DNA of 64,000 nt from CAVXHQ01 sp963761735. GTDB lineage: Bacteria > Pseudomonadota > Alphaproteobacteria > Rhodobacterales > Rhodobacteraceae. Below are positions 28,201 through 36,120 of this stretch, piece by piece (within the stretch, counting starts at the first letter, position 1; each line of letters begins with the position of its first letter). The position numbers were made by a program, and so were the translations under genes. Under the pieces are notes generated by a model, which saw nothing but the letters and a program-made list of their open reading frames with translations, was not told the origin of the DNA and did not search any database. Location: contig CAVXHQ010000003.1 of assembly GCA_963761735.1 (NCBI GenBank), positions 992,001 to 1,056,000 of the forward strand, written 5' to 3'.

Positions 28201-30698
28201 TCGAACGCGGGCCTGATCCCGATCATCGGACCGGTCGCCGCGACGGGCACCGTCAGGCGGCGCTCTACCGGGCGGCCGGATCCTTCGGTCAGGCGCAGGG
28301 TGGCGATCGCCTCGAGGGGCTGGGCCACCTCGGTTTCCGGCGCGTCGAGCGTGACCGGCACGACGGCGCGTCCGAAATCGTCGGTGCGTGCGTCGCCGTC
28401 GACGAAATATTGCTGCGCATCGAACCGTTCGTCGTAGCGGCCAAAGGTATAGCCGGGATAGTCGGGCAGGCCGACGGCCGCGCGGACCAGCACCTCGCCC
28501 TCGACGGGCAGATCGGGGGCGGCGGGGCCGAACAGGAACCGCGCGTCGACCACGAGGGCGGTCTCGTTGCCGAGGGCGAGCATCGGCTCTGCCGTGATCT
28601 CGAAATCGATCCGTTCCGGCAGGAAATCCTCGACCAATACGGCAGTGCTGGCGAGGGCGGCGGCGTCCACGTCGGCCAGCACGTCGATCCGCCAGGTGCC
28701 GCGCGGCGCGGTGCCCGCGATGGGCAGGGCAAAGACATGGCCGCCCGCGGCGTCGGCGGTGGACGCGGTGCGCGACCATTCCACGCCGTCGGGGCGATAG
28801 ACGATTGCCGTCAGCGGCACGCCGGGCAGGGCGAACGCCCGGGGATCGCGCATGAGCGCGGTGGCGAACACCGTTTCGCCCGCGCGATAGGCGCCCCGGT
28901 CGGTGGTCAGGAACACGTCGATGGGCGGCGCAGGCTCACGCCCCTCGACGCCCCGGTCGGACAGATCGAAGGCGGGATCGGTCAGCGACAGGAACGCAAT
29001 GTCATCCGCACCGTTGGCGACGAGGACCAATGCGGCGGCGGCGGCGCCCGTCCCGCGTGTCAGGCCGGGATCGAACCGGGCGACACCGTCCGCGTCGGTG
29101 GTGGCGGTGCCGATGATTTCGTTGGCGCGGGACAACAGCGTCACCTCCGCCCCGTCGATGGCATCCGCCGTCGCCAGCGAGCGGGCCACGACGGTGAGCC
29201 CGTCGATGCCGCCCATCGTGGTCAGGCCCACGTCCGACAGGATGAACCACTGCGAGGCGGGGGCCGTGTCGTAGGGATCCGCACCCGGAATCGTGGCGGA
29301 GATGACGTAGAGGCCCGCGGGCTGGCCCTCCAGCGCCCCTGACAGGGGCAGGCGGGTCAGGCCGTCACGGTTCAGCTCGGTCGAGACCTCGGCTGTGCCT
29401 TGATAGACGGGCGTGCCGATCTGATCGTCGAAATAGCCTTGCTGCCAGGCGTAGAGCGGGCTTGCGAACATGTCCTCCTGCATGGTGCGCAGGATGTTGC
29501 GGTCCGATACGCGGCCTATCGTGATGTCGACGGTATCGAGGTTCACCGTCTCGACCGGCATCGCGATGTCGCCCGAATTGGGCAGCACGTAGGCGCGGCT
29601 TATGAAACGCACCGCCGGGGTGCGGTCGCGGACGTAGAGCGCCAGTTCGACCGGTGCGTCGAGAGCTTCGCCCGATGCGGCGGGCAATCCCTGACGCAGG
29701 ACGACGCGGTAGCGTTCGCCGTGGCGCACGCCGTCGATGCACAGCTCGGCACCGGCGACGGAGACCACCAGACGCGGATCGGGCAGCTGTACATAGTTCC
29801 CGTAATCCACCCCCGCCTGCACCAGCGGCTCGGTAAAGACCGCGCAGATGCGCGGAGTGGCGCTGTCGCTCTCGACGTCGGTCGTCCCGACGGTGAACCC
29901 GAACAGGCCGATCACCCGGTCGAGCGCCTCTTGCGTGGCGGCATCGGGCACAAGCGCGACGGCGGTGCGCAGGGCCGGGATCGCGGCGCGGCCATCGCCC
30001 CGGTCCTCGAGGATCAGGGCCATTTCGCGCAGCACCTGCGCCTGTGCGCCGGGGCCGGGGGCGCGCAGATAGGCGTTGACGATGGCGGGCAGCATCCGCG
30101 CCGTGGGATTGTTTGACGCAGTGCCGGTGCGGATCATCCGCGCGTAGGTTCTCCAGTCGGCCCAGCCGTCTCGGACGGCCACGGCCATGCCCATCGTGCC
30201 CAGATCGCCCGACGCGTCGTTGCCCGACGCATCCAGAAGCCGTGCCACGGTGAATTCGCCCGCCCGGTGAAGGTATCCGATATCGGCGGCAAGGGCGGCG
30301 GCGGCGGCAAACTGTTCCTCGGTCAGGATGGCCGTCAGATCGGTGGCGCGCGCCGTCGCAAGCGCCTCGGCGCCGGGGGACGCGGCGATGATGCGCGCGG
30401 AAATCGCGCCGGAGAACGGGACCGGCGCCAGCGGGCCCGATTTGCCGAAACAGACGTTCGCGGTCTCGTTATAGGTCAGGGCCGTGCACCTGCCGTTTGC
30501 GATGCAGGCGGCTTCGCAGGCCTCGAGCGTGGCGTCGAACCGGGTAAACATATCGCCGCCCGGAAAATCGGTGCCGGTCGAATAGATCGCGTGCCGGTCG
30601 GGGATCAGGTCGATATCCGGCACCGATGGCTGCTGTGCGGCGGCCCCCAGCGGGGCGAACATCAGGGCAAGGGCGAATGTCCAGTCGAAGCGGCGCAT
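25260..30698 (-). CDS. yfhM: Bacterial alpha-2-macroglobulin with PAN/apple-like N-terminus
   Basis: A 1812-residue exported protease-trap protein. The signal peptide (residues 1-23, AAA-QQ) has no lipobox, unlike E. coli YfhM, so it may be soluble in the periplasm. Residues about 45-100 form a PAN/apple-like module with four Cys (EACEAACIANGRC ... VCFG). MG domains follow, then the thioester motif CTEQ (Cys 1369, Gln 1372), and a terpenoid-toroid and receptor-like C-terminus. The thioester covalently traps attacking proteases; pbpC, next in the operon, would repair peptidoglycan. ATG 30698 follows GGGAGA. Confidence 0.93.
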   Translation of the reverse strand: MRRFDWTFALALMFAPLGAAAQQPSVPDIDLIPDRHAIYSTGTDFPGGDMFTRFDATLEACEAACIANGRCTALTYNETANVCFGKSGPLAPVPFSGAISARIIAASPGAEALATARATDLTAILTEEQFAAAAALAADIGYLHRAGEFTVARLLDASGNDASGDLGTMGMAVAVRDGWADWRTYARMIRTGTASNNPTARMLPAIVNAYLRAPGPGAQAQVLREMALILEDRGDGRAAIPALRTAVALVPDAATQEALDRVIGLFGFTVGTTDVESDSATPRICAVFTEPLVQAGVDYGNYVQLPDPRLVVSVAGAELCIDGVRHGERYRVVLRQGLPAASGEALDAPVELALYVRDRTPAVRFISRAYVLPNSGDIAMPVETVNLDTVDITIGRVSDRNILRTMQEDMFASPLYAWQQGYFDDQIGTPVYQGTAEVSTELNRDGLTRLPLSGALEGQPAGLYVISATIPGADPYDTAPASQWFILSDVGLTTMGGIDGLTVVARSLATADAIDGAEVTLLSRANEIIGTATTDADGVARFDPGLTRGTGAAAAALVLVANGADDIAFLSLTDPAFDLSDRGVEGREPAPPIDVFLTTDRGAYRAGETVFATALMRDPRAFALPGVPLTAIVYRPDGVEWSRTASTADAAGGHVFALPIAGTAPRGTWRIDVLADVDAAALASTAVLVEDFLPERIDFEITAEPMLALGNETALVVDARFLFGPAAPDLPVEGEVLVRAAVGLPDYPGYTFGRYDERFDAQQYFVDGDARTDDFGRAVVPVTLDAPETEVAQPLEAIATLRLTEGSGRPVERRLTVPVAATGPMIGIRPAFDDVVPEGETARFSLVASMPPVVDTAPARMEVVWTVNRLETRYQWYQYYGDWNWEPVTSRTRIATGTATLGAQPVQVGTEVDWGRYEIIVERTDGAYVAASTDFYAGWYAPANAGATPDFLEASLDADSYAPGDTATFRVVPRAAGTAIVTVMTNRVVALQMVEVTQGENLIELPVTDDWGAGVYVSASVIRPMDTDAGRNPSRALGLAYASVDPGVRALGVTITAPDVQLPRGPLPVTVQIDGLRPGDSGYVALAATDVGILNLTGFEAPDPSAHFFGQRKLGVELRDIYGRLIDGQTGTLGAIRTGGDGSAGMGTQAPPPTEELVAYFTGPVRVDAQGRADLTFEMPSFNGTVRLSAVAWSETGVGQASTDVVVRDPVVVTASVPRFMAPGDESRLLLEITHTDGPAGDMGLAVSGDGIGTGIVPATVTLVEGGRQILSVPVRAATTGTATITVALTTPDGRVLTKELLVPVQVNDPEVARTTRLTLAPGETFTFDDNVFAGFAPGTGTASLSVGPLARFDAPGLLTTLDRYPYGCTEQITSRALPLLYLSGVATTMGLAEPREIDARIADVIQGVLGNQAANGAFGLWGAYSGDLWLDAYVTDFLSRARTAGYDVPDAAFVIAMDNLQNKVNYAPDFEEGGGDLAYALMVLAREGAASVGDLRYYADEKADDFRQPIALAQLGAALAYYGDQPRADMLFERANRMVARAPSRSSQSIWRNDYGTGRRDAAAVLALATEVGSTAVDTAMLTLRATEPVSYVSTQEAVWSLLAADGLIRDFTQTGVTIDGTAPTGPLVRLRAAQTNAAPVRIANAGTEPTELTISAFGVPDVPPVAEGTGFAIARDYYTLDGVPATLASVPVGTRLVTVLTVTPFGRQDARLMVNDPLPAGFEIDNPNLIRGGDIGALDWLGNVTTQNTEFRQDRFLAAVDWRSDAAFQLAYILRAVSPGSFHHPAASVEDMYRPDLRANTDAGFATITE

Positions 30699-30789
30699 GA
30701 CGATCTCCCGGTGGCGGATGGTGACGATCCTAGGGTTCGGCGCGGATTCCCGCAACGGGGCAGCTGGGCAGGACCGGGGCAGGTTTTCC

Positions 30790-31584
30790 CTACTCTGCCG
30801 CCTGGGCAGCCGGAACCGGATAGGGGCGCAGGAACGTCGGCGTCGCCGGGTCTTCGCCCGCGCTGAACGCATAACCATCGGTGTCGAACCCGCGCAGATC
30901 GGCGGGATCGGTGATCCGGTTGACCGTGATATAACGCGCCATCGCCCCCCGCGCGCGCTTGGCGAAAAAGCTCACGACCTTGGCGTCGTTGCCTTTGATT
31001 TCCTTGAACACCGGCGTGACGATCCGCAGACCCAGCGATGGCCGGTCGGCGGCGCGAAAATATTCGGCACTGGCGCAGTTGACGAGGGTGTCGGTGCCAA
31101 GGGCGGTCGCCTCGTTGCGCAGCGCCTTTGCGATGGTATCGCCCCAATAGTCGTACAGGCTGCGGCCCCGCCGGGTGCCCAGCCGCGCGCCCATTTCCAG
31201 ACGGTAGGGCTGGATAGCGTCGAGCGGACGCAGCAGGCCATAAAGCCCCGACAGGATGCGCAGATGATCCTGCGCCCAGTCAAGGTCGGCGGTGCCCATC
31301 TGCCGCGCGCGCAGGCCCTGATAGGTATCGCCGTTGAACGCGAAGGCCGCGGGCGCCGTGGCCTCGGGGGCGGGGGTATCGGCAAAGACGCGGAACCGGT
31401 CGCGGTTCAGCCGGGCCAGATCGTCCGACAGCGACATCAGCGCGCGCAGATCGCGCAGCGGCAGGTTGCGGGCGGTTTTCGCAAGGCGGATCGCATCGGC
31501 CTGCCAGCGCGGCGCGGTTGCGCTGACGTCCACCCCTGCGGGCGAGAAATCGAGCGATTTGGCAGGGGAAATGACGGTCAGCAT
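30790..31584 (-). CDS. yaaA: Peroxide stress protein YaaA
   Basis: A 264-residue protein of the YaaA/DUF328 family: MLTVISPAKSLDF at the N-terminus, ILSGLYGLLRPLD, YRLEMGARL, LVNCASAEYF and a late VSFFAKRARGAMARY. Family members limit intracellular iron and oxidative DNA damage and bind DNA. Start ATG 31584 exactly matches the family N-terminus; the frame to 31650 is over repeats. It lies 91 bases upstream of the macroglobulin gene. Confidence 0.93.
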   Translation of the reverse strand: MLTVISPAKSLDFSPAGVDVSATAPRWQADAIRLAKTARNLPLRDLRALMSLSDDLARLNRDRFRVFADTPAPEATAPAAFAFNGDTYQGLRARQMGTADLDWAQDHLRILSGLYGLLRPLDAIQPYRLEMGARLGTRRGRSLYDYWGDTIAKALRNEATALGTDTLVNCASAEYFRAADRPSLGLRIVTPVFKEIKGNDAKVVSFFAKRARGAMARYITVNRITDPADLRGFDTDGYAFSAGEDPATPTFLRPYPVPAAQAAE

Positions 31585-31629
31585 GGACGCTCCTCGGGGG
31601 CTGGTCTTCGGGTCGTGCCGGTCGTCTCG

Positions 31630-31750
31630 ATGTGCCGGTTCGGCGGGCATCGCCGGTCTGGTTTATGTGCCGGTCCCGGAGGCATCGCCGGTCTGGTTTA
31701 CATGCCGGTCCCGCGGGCATCGCCGGTCTGGTTTATGTGCCGGTATGGCG
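31630..31750. repeat. 35-bp tandem repeat, about three and a half units
   Basis: The core unit GGCATCGCCGGTCTGG starts at 31646, 31681 and 31716 (exact 35-base spacing) and each unit ends TTTATGTGCCGGT with minor changes. A partial unit precedes at 31630. It lies between yaaA and recQ. The 35-base period is not a multiple of three and no coding frame runs through it. Confidence 0.85.
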
Positions 31751-31777
31751 CACGGGGGCCAGCCTCACGTCGACTTC

Positions 31778-33838
31778 TTAGGTCGACTGCGCCAGAATGT
31801 CGAGAAACGTCGGCCCGAACCGTTCGGCATGGCGCGGCCCGATAAGCCGCTCGAGCGCGCCGGTATCGCGCGGTTTCGCCTTTGCGATACGGGCCAGTTC
31901 GCTGGCCGTCAGGCTCATGCGTTTTTCGGTGCCCGTGACACCCTGCCGCAGCGCCACCTGCGCATCGTTGAGCGCATCGTAGAGCGGCCCCGCGTCCCGC
32001 CCGGCAAGTTTGCGGCGGCTGGGATGCACCTGTTCGGCCATGCCGGTGATGACCTCGAGGAAATCGGCGCCGTAGCTTTCGAGCTTTTTCGCCCCGACGC
32101 CGCCGATCCGCGCCATGTCATCCAGGGTTTCGGGCCGCTTTTCGGCCATTTCGATCAGCGTCCGGTCGTTGAAGATGATATAGGCGGGGGCCTTCGCCGT
32201 CTCGGCGAATTCGCGGCGTTTCGCCTTGAGCGCCGAGAGCAGCGGCTGGTCCTCTTCGGCGACCAACTCGTGCACGCGCGGGCCCGCCTTGGCGGCCTTG
32301 ACGGTATCGCTGCGCAGCACGATTGTCGTCTCGCCCCGCAACAGAGGGCGCGCGCCTTCGGTCATCTGCAACGCGCCGTGGCGCGCGGGATCGGGGCGCA
32401 TCAGGTCGTGGCCCATCATCTGCCGGAAGATCGCCTGCCATTGCGGTTTCGACCACTCCTTGCCCACGCCCCAGACGGTGAGGCGCTCGTGGCCGCGCTG
32501 CGTCACCTTGGGCGTTTTCGTGCCCGTCAGAATGTCGATCAAATGGCCCGCGCCAAACCATTCCTCGGTCCGCAAGGCCGCCGACAGGGCCATTCGCACC
32601 GGCGTCGTCGCATCGAATGTCTCGGGGGGTTTGTCGCACAGGTCGCAATGGCCGCAGGCGGTGCTGTCCTCGTCGAAATACCCCAGCAGGGTCTGGCGCC
32701 GGCATACCAGCGCCTCGGCCAGCCCCAGCAGCGCGTTGAGCCGTCCGTGATCCGCCACGCGGCGTTCGGGCGGTGCCAGCCCCTCGTCGATCTGGCGCCG
32801 CCGCAACCCGATGTCGTCGGCGCCGTAGAGCGTCAGCGTTTCGGCGGGCAACCCGTCGCGCCCGGCGCGCCCGATTTCCTGATAATAGCTCTCGACGCTT
32901 TTGGGCAGATCGGCGTGGGCGACCCAGCGGATGTCCGGCTTGTCGATACCCATCCCGAAAGCGACGGTGGCGCAGACGATCAGCCCGTCCTCACGCTGAA
33001 ACCGCGCCTCGGCGTTACGCCGCGCGTCCGCGTCCATGCCCGCGTGATAGCTCAGCGCCGAATGTTTCGCCTCGCGAAACGCCTGTGCCAGCGTCTCGGT
33101 CTTGGCGCGGCTGCCGCAATAGACGATGCCCGACTGCCCCTTGCGCGCGGCGGCAAAGCGCAGGATCTGCTCGCGCGGCCCGTTCTTGGCGGCAAAGGCA
33201 AGGTGGATGTTGGGCCGGTCGAACCCGCGCAAAAAGGTCTGCGGCGCCGCCCCCTTGAACAGGCGCTCGACGATTTCGGCGCGGGTTTCGGCATCCGCCG
33301 TGGCGGTAAACGCCGCGAGCGGCACGTCCAGCGCGCGGCGCAACACCCCGATTTCAAGGTAATCGGGCCGAAAGTCGTGGCCCCACTGGCTCACGCAGTG
33401 CGCCTCGTCGACGGCGATCATGCTCACGCCGATACGCCGCAGCATCGCCTGAACGCCGCCCGCCGCCAGCCGTTCGGGCGCCATGTACAACAGCTTCAAT
33501 TCGCCGCGCTCGAGTTGTGCCCAGATCTCGTCGGTCTCTTCGGGTGTATTCCCGCTGGTCAGCGCGCCCGCCGCAACGCCTGCCTCGCGCAACCCCCGTA
33601 CCTGATCGCGCATCAGCGCGATCAGCGGCGAAATCACCAGCGTCACGCCCTCGCGCAGCAGCGCCGGCAGTTGAAAGCACAGGGATTTGCCGCCCCCCGT
33701 GGGCATGATGGCAAGGGTATCGCGTCCTGCGGCGACCGCTTCGACGATCTCGCCCTGACCGGGTCGAAAACCATCGAAGCCAAAGATATCCTTGAGCAAT
33801 CGCTCCGCGTCCGCGCCCACGTGGCACCCCTTTTTCAT
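31778..33838 (-). CDS. recQ: ATP-dependent DNA helicase RecQ
   Basis: A 686-residue superfamily 2 helicase that unwinds recombination and stalled-fork structures. Walker A PTGGGKS near 46-52, DEAH box at 144-147, aromatic-rich loop HDFRPDY, zinc-binding Cys cluster (C..x.CGHC..C near 373-395), RQC and a C-terminal HRDC domain. ATG 33838 is the outer start. A GTG at 33820, with AAGGGG six bases upstream, gives a more typical N-terminus (MGADAERLLKDIFGF) and may be the real one. Confidence 0.93.
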   Translation of the reverse strand: MKKGCHVGADAERLLKDIFGFDGFRPGQGEIVEAVAAGRDTLAIMPTGGGKSLCFQLPALLREGVTLVISPLIALMRDQVRGLREAGVAAGALTSGNTPEETDEIWAQLERGELKLLYMAPERLAAGGVQAMLRRIGVSMIAVDEAHCVSQWGHDFRPDYLEIGVLRRALDVPLAAFTATADAETRAEIVERLFKGAAPQTFLRGFDRPNIHLAFAAKNGPREQILRFAAARKGQSGIVYCGSRAKTETLAQAFREAKHSALSYHAGMDADARRNAEARFQREDGLIVCATVAFGMGIDKPDIRWVAHADLPKSVESYYQEIGRAGRDGLPAETLTLYGADDIGLRRRQIDEGLAPPERRVADHGRLNALLGLAEALVCRRQTLLGYFDEDSTACGHCDLCDKPPETFDATTPVRMALSAALRTEEWFGAGHLIDILTGTKTPKVTQRGHERLTVWGVGKEWSKPQWQAIFRQMMGHDLMRPDPARHGALQMTEGARPLLRGETTIVLRSDTVKAAKAGPRVHELVAEEDQPLLSALKAKRREFAETAKAPAYIIFNDRTLIEMAEKRPETLDDMARIGGVGAKKLESYGADFLEVITGMAEQVHPSRRKLAGRDAGPLYDALNDAQVALRQGVTGTEKRMSLTASELARIAKAKPRDTGALERLIGPRHAERFGPTFLDILAQST

Positions 33839-33900
33839 CCCTGCGATGGACCTATCACAGGCAGTTCCGGGGGCAACCGCGCCGCGACAAGCCGGGCCGC

Positions 33901-33957
33901 CTTTTTCTTGCTGAAAATACTCCCCCGCCGGAGGCGCCCCCGGAGGGCCGGCCCGCC
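33901..33957. repeat. Dispersed CAAATATCCC-hairpin repeat, copy 3
   Basis: Plus strand CTTTTTCTTG CTGAAAATAC TCCCCCGCCG followed by a GC-rich arm with GGGCCGGCCC. It abuts the stop of the minus-strand yggT. Read on the minus strand, a GC stem is followed by AGTATTTTC, so it may terminate yggT. Confidence 0.65.
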
Positions 33958-34247
33958 TAGAAGCCGAACATGGCGGCGTTGTTGCGCAACAGGATCTCGA
34001 GGATATAGATCCCGATCAGCGCCACCAGCGGCGCAAGGTCCAGTCCGCTCATCGGCGGCAGGACGCGGCGGATCGGGGCGTAGATCGGCTCGAGGATCCG
34101 GCCCAGCCCGTACCAGATCTGCGCCACCATAGGCTGGTTCACGTTCAGCACCTGAAACGAGATTAGCCAACTCATGATGAAATGCGCGAAGATAAAGAAT
34201 TTGGCGATGCCGAGGATCAGCCTCAGGATTTCGTAGATCGATTGCAT
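33957..34247 (-). CDS. yggT: YggT family membrane protein
   Basis: A 96-residue protein with two hydrophobic segments flanking the family block FIFAHFIMSWLISF and a second RRVLPPMSGLDLAPLVALIGIYIL. YggT/CCB3 proteins are small inner-membrane proteins with roles in division, osmotic stress or cytochrome assembly depending on species. ATG 34247. It is divergent from the interrupted thioesterase gene. Confidence 0.9.
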   Translation of the reverse strand: MQSIYEILRLILGIAKFFIFAHFIMSWLISFQVLNVNQPMVAQIWYGLGRILEPIYAPIRRVLPPMSGLDLAPLVALIGIYILEILLRNNAAMFGF

Positions 34248-34345
34248 GGTGCGGTTCCCTGTGGCGTCGGCATTGGGCGTCTTGCCCGCGCAGAGGTAAG
34301 GGCCGCGGCGGCCAAGGGCAATGCCTGGCGACACCGCGGAGGAAA

Positions 34346-34362
34346 CGTGACCCGTGGTCACG
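34346..34362. promoter_or_regulatory. Perfect inverted repeat operator candidate
   Basis: CGTGACC-CGT-GGTCACG (7-bp arms, 3-base spacer) lies immediately before a TTGACG -35-like box at 34364-34369, upstream of the thioesterase start at 34426 and downstream of the divergent yggT start. The position suggests a dimeric repressor site for one or both genes. The regulator is unknown. Confidence 0.5.
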
Positions 34363-34489
34363 ATTGACGTTTGCGTCACTTTCGGTAGATCGACGGCACG
34401 GCGCCGCCGTCCCGAAAGGCATCCCATGTACCCCTTCGTCCGTCTGGCCAAGGACATGTTGCTGGCCCGCCGTCAGTCCCCCCTTGTCT

Positions 34490-34495
34490 TATGAA
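34490..34495 (+). promoter_or_regulatory. -10 half of circle-junction promoter (left end of IS)
   Basis: TATGAA lies at the extreme left end. When the element ends join through the CT core, it falls 17 bases after TTGACC from the right end, building a near-consensus sigma-70 promoter reading into the left-end RNA and transposase. In the inserted state the -35 half is missing. Confidence 0.65.
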
Positions 34496-34499
34496 TGAG

Positions 34500-34680
34500 G
34501 TGGCTTCTGTGTGATTGTGGAGCCACTTCCGTGCACGTCATTTATGACGGGCAGTGGCGGGGGTCGGACCGTTCCCCTCTTGGTCTTTGAGGACCGTTGC
34601 CGAGTATGGTCGCCCCCGTCTTTTCTGATGACCTGAACGGATACCTGGGCTTCGGGCCCGCATGACAAGACAAGGTAGGG
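34500..34680 (+). ncRNA. Predicted IS110 bridge RNA with target- and donor-binding loops
   Basis: Hairpins at 34500-34526 (GTGGCT/AGCCAC) and 34536-34549 (CGTCA/TGACG) are followed by two internal loops. Target loop: stem CGGGGG 34558-34563 with CCCCCG 34613-34618 and GACC/GGTC; inner hairpin GGTC/GACC at 34582-34595. Left guide TTCCCCT (34572-34578) matches host CCCCCCT (34478-34484) with two wobbles. Right guide TGCCGAG (34598-34604) is the exact reverse complement of host CTCGGCA (35638-35644). Donor loop: hairpin GGGC/GCCC (34647-34659). Left guide ACGGATAC (34637-34644) equals the right end of the element (35631-35638). Right guide AAGACAAG (34667-34674) is the exact reverse complement of the left end CTTGTCTT (34483-34490). 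Confidence 0.87.
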
Positions 34681-34689
34681 AAAAGACAC

Positions 34690-35625
34690 GTGGACAATAC
34701 CATTGGCATCGACATTTCCAAAGACACACTTGATGTTCACTGCCTGAGCGACGGCGAACACACGCAGTTTCTCAATAGCAGAACTGGGCATGTGCAACTG
34801 ACAAAATGGATTGGATTGCAGCCGGCGTCGGTGATCATTTTCGAGGCTACCGGTGCGTATCATCGGCAGCTGGAGCAAGCGCTTGGTTCAACTGCCATAC
34901 CGTTTGTCAAAGTGAACCCAAAACAGGCGCGCCGGTTTGCGCAAGCCAGTGGCAAGCTGGCGAAGACAGATCGTGTGGATTGCGAGATGCTGGCGAAGAT
35001 GGGTGCGGCCTTGCAGCTGGTCCCAAAGCCCATCTGCGCAGCAAATCTGTATGATCTGAGAGAGTTATTATCTGCACGGCGGGCACTCATTAAAGATCGT
35101 ATAGCCGCCAAAGCACGTAGGGGTACGGCTTCTAACGCTCTCATAAAGCAGCAATTGGAAAGGCGTCTACGCCAGATCGAAAGCGATACTGCAAAAATTG
35201 ATGCGTCGATGCTGAACCTGGCAAGTCAGGATCAGCACATGAGCGAACGGCTGGAAATTCTGTCCAGCATCCCCGGAATTGGGAAGACAACAGCGCTCCT
35301 CATTCTCGTGGATATGCCGGAGATCGGTGCCTTGGACAGCAAACAAGTTGCCAGCCTTGCCGGGCTCGCGCCCATGTCACAGAGCTCTGGGAAATGGCAG
35401 GGAAAGGCGCGGATACAAGGTGGCCGCCCAAGTCTGCGACACGCTATCTTCATGCCTGCTCTGGTCGCGATCCGGTTTAATCCGGATCTGAAAGCCAAAT
35501 ATGATCAACTCATCGCCACAGGGAAAGAGAAAAAAGTTGCGATCACAGCGGTCATGCGGAAGCTGCTGGTCCTTGCAAACGCTCTGCTGCGCGATCATCG
35601 GAAATGGGCAGAAAAGGCGACTTGA
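34690..35625 (+). CDS. IS110-family transposase (bridge-RNA-guided recombinase)
   Basis: A 311-residue recombinase. The N-terminal RuvC-like DEDD domain has Asp8 (IGIDISK), Glu52 (FEATGAYH) and Asp94/Asp97 (KTDRVDCEML). A coiled-coil-like middle (about residues 125-190) leads to the C-terminal Transposase_20 domain with SSIPGIGKTTA, LAGLAP and the Ser-rich SQSSG (Ser232/233, candidate catalytic serine). The length is close to IS621 (326). GTG start at 34690 has an AGGTAGGG ribosome site. It looks intact, so the element may be active. Its stop codon lies within the TTGACC -35 box. Confidence 0.95.
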   Translation: MDNTIGIDISKDTLDVHCLSDGEHTQFLNSRTGHVQLTKWIGLQPASVIIFEATGAYHRQLEQALGSTAIPFVKVNPKQARRFAQASGKLAKTDRVDCEMLAKMGAALQLVPKPICAANLYDLRELLSARRALIKDRIAAKARRGTASNALIKQQLERRLRQIESDTAKIDASMLNLASQDQHMSERLEILSSIPGIGKTTALLILVDMPEIGALDSKQVASLAGLAPMSQSSGKWQGKARIQGGRPSLRHAIFMPALVAIRFNPDLKAKYDQLIATGKEKKVAITAVMRKLLVLANALLRDHRKWAEKAT

Positions 35626-35627
35626 CC
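35622..35627 (+). promoter_or_regulatory. -35 half of circle-junction promoter (right end of IS)
   Basis: TTGACC overlaps the transposase stop codon. In the chromosome it points outward at the thioesterase remnant. In a circular intermediate it is 17 bases from TATGAA of the left end, forming a promoter. Outward activity here would need a host -10 near 35645-35650 (TCCTCG), which is poor. Confidence 0.6.
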
Positions 35628-36120
35628 AAGACGGATACTCGGCATCCTCGGCACCCATGTTTCGCATCATCGCTGCTGGCCGCAGGACATCGATCTGTTC
35701 ATGGAAATGAACAACGGCCGTGTCCTGACGATCCTCGATCTGGGGCGCACGGTTCTCGCGCACCGCGCGGGTCTGCTGGCGGTTCTGCGCACCGAGAAAT
35801 GCGGCCTGACCATGGCGGGCGTCTCGATGCGCTACCGCAGGCGGATCCGGCCTTTCGTGCGGTTCGAGACGCGCAGCCGCTGCGTCGGCTGGGACGCGCG
35901 GTTCATCTACCTCGACCAGTCGATCTGGATCGACGGGGCCTGTGCCGCGCAGGCGCTGTACCGCTCGGCGGTGACCGACGCTGCCGGCATCGTGCCGCCC
36001 GCGCGCATCCTTGGCGCGATGGGCCACGACGCGGGCAGTCCGGATCTGCCCGCGTGGGTGGAAAACTGGATCGACGCCGACGCGACGCGGCCCTGGCCGC
36101 CCGAAAGCGGCCCATCCCAC

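Larger units (their letters stand above)
34485..35639 (+). mobile_element. IS110-family insertion sequence (IS110 subgroup), about 1.16 kb
   Basis: The boundaries are inferred from the interrupted gene: the host sequence ends ...CCCCCT at 34484 and resumes CGGC at 35640. A CT dinucleotide sits at both ends (34483-34484 and 35638-35639), as expected for the CT core of IS110 recombination. No terminal inverted repeats are seen. There are 205 non-coding bases on the left, one transposase gene, and 14 bases on the right. The long left end is the layout of the IS110 rather than the IS1111 subgroup. Base and codon use is visibly less GC-rich than the neighbours, consistent with recent arrival. Confidence 0.92.

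Noticed and set aside
31334..34132. Plus-strand open frame of 932 codons across yaaA, repeat, recQ
   Set aside because: It crosses an obvious intergenic tandem repeat and is antisense to recQ; composition is Arg/Pro-rich shadow sequence.
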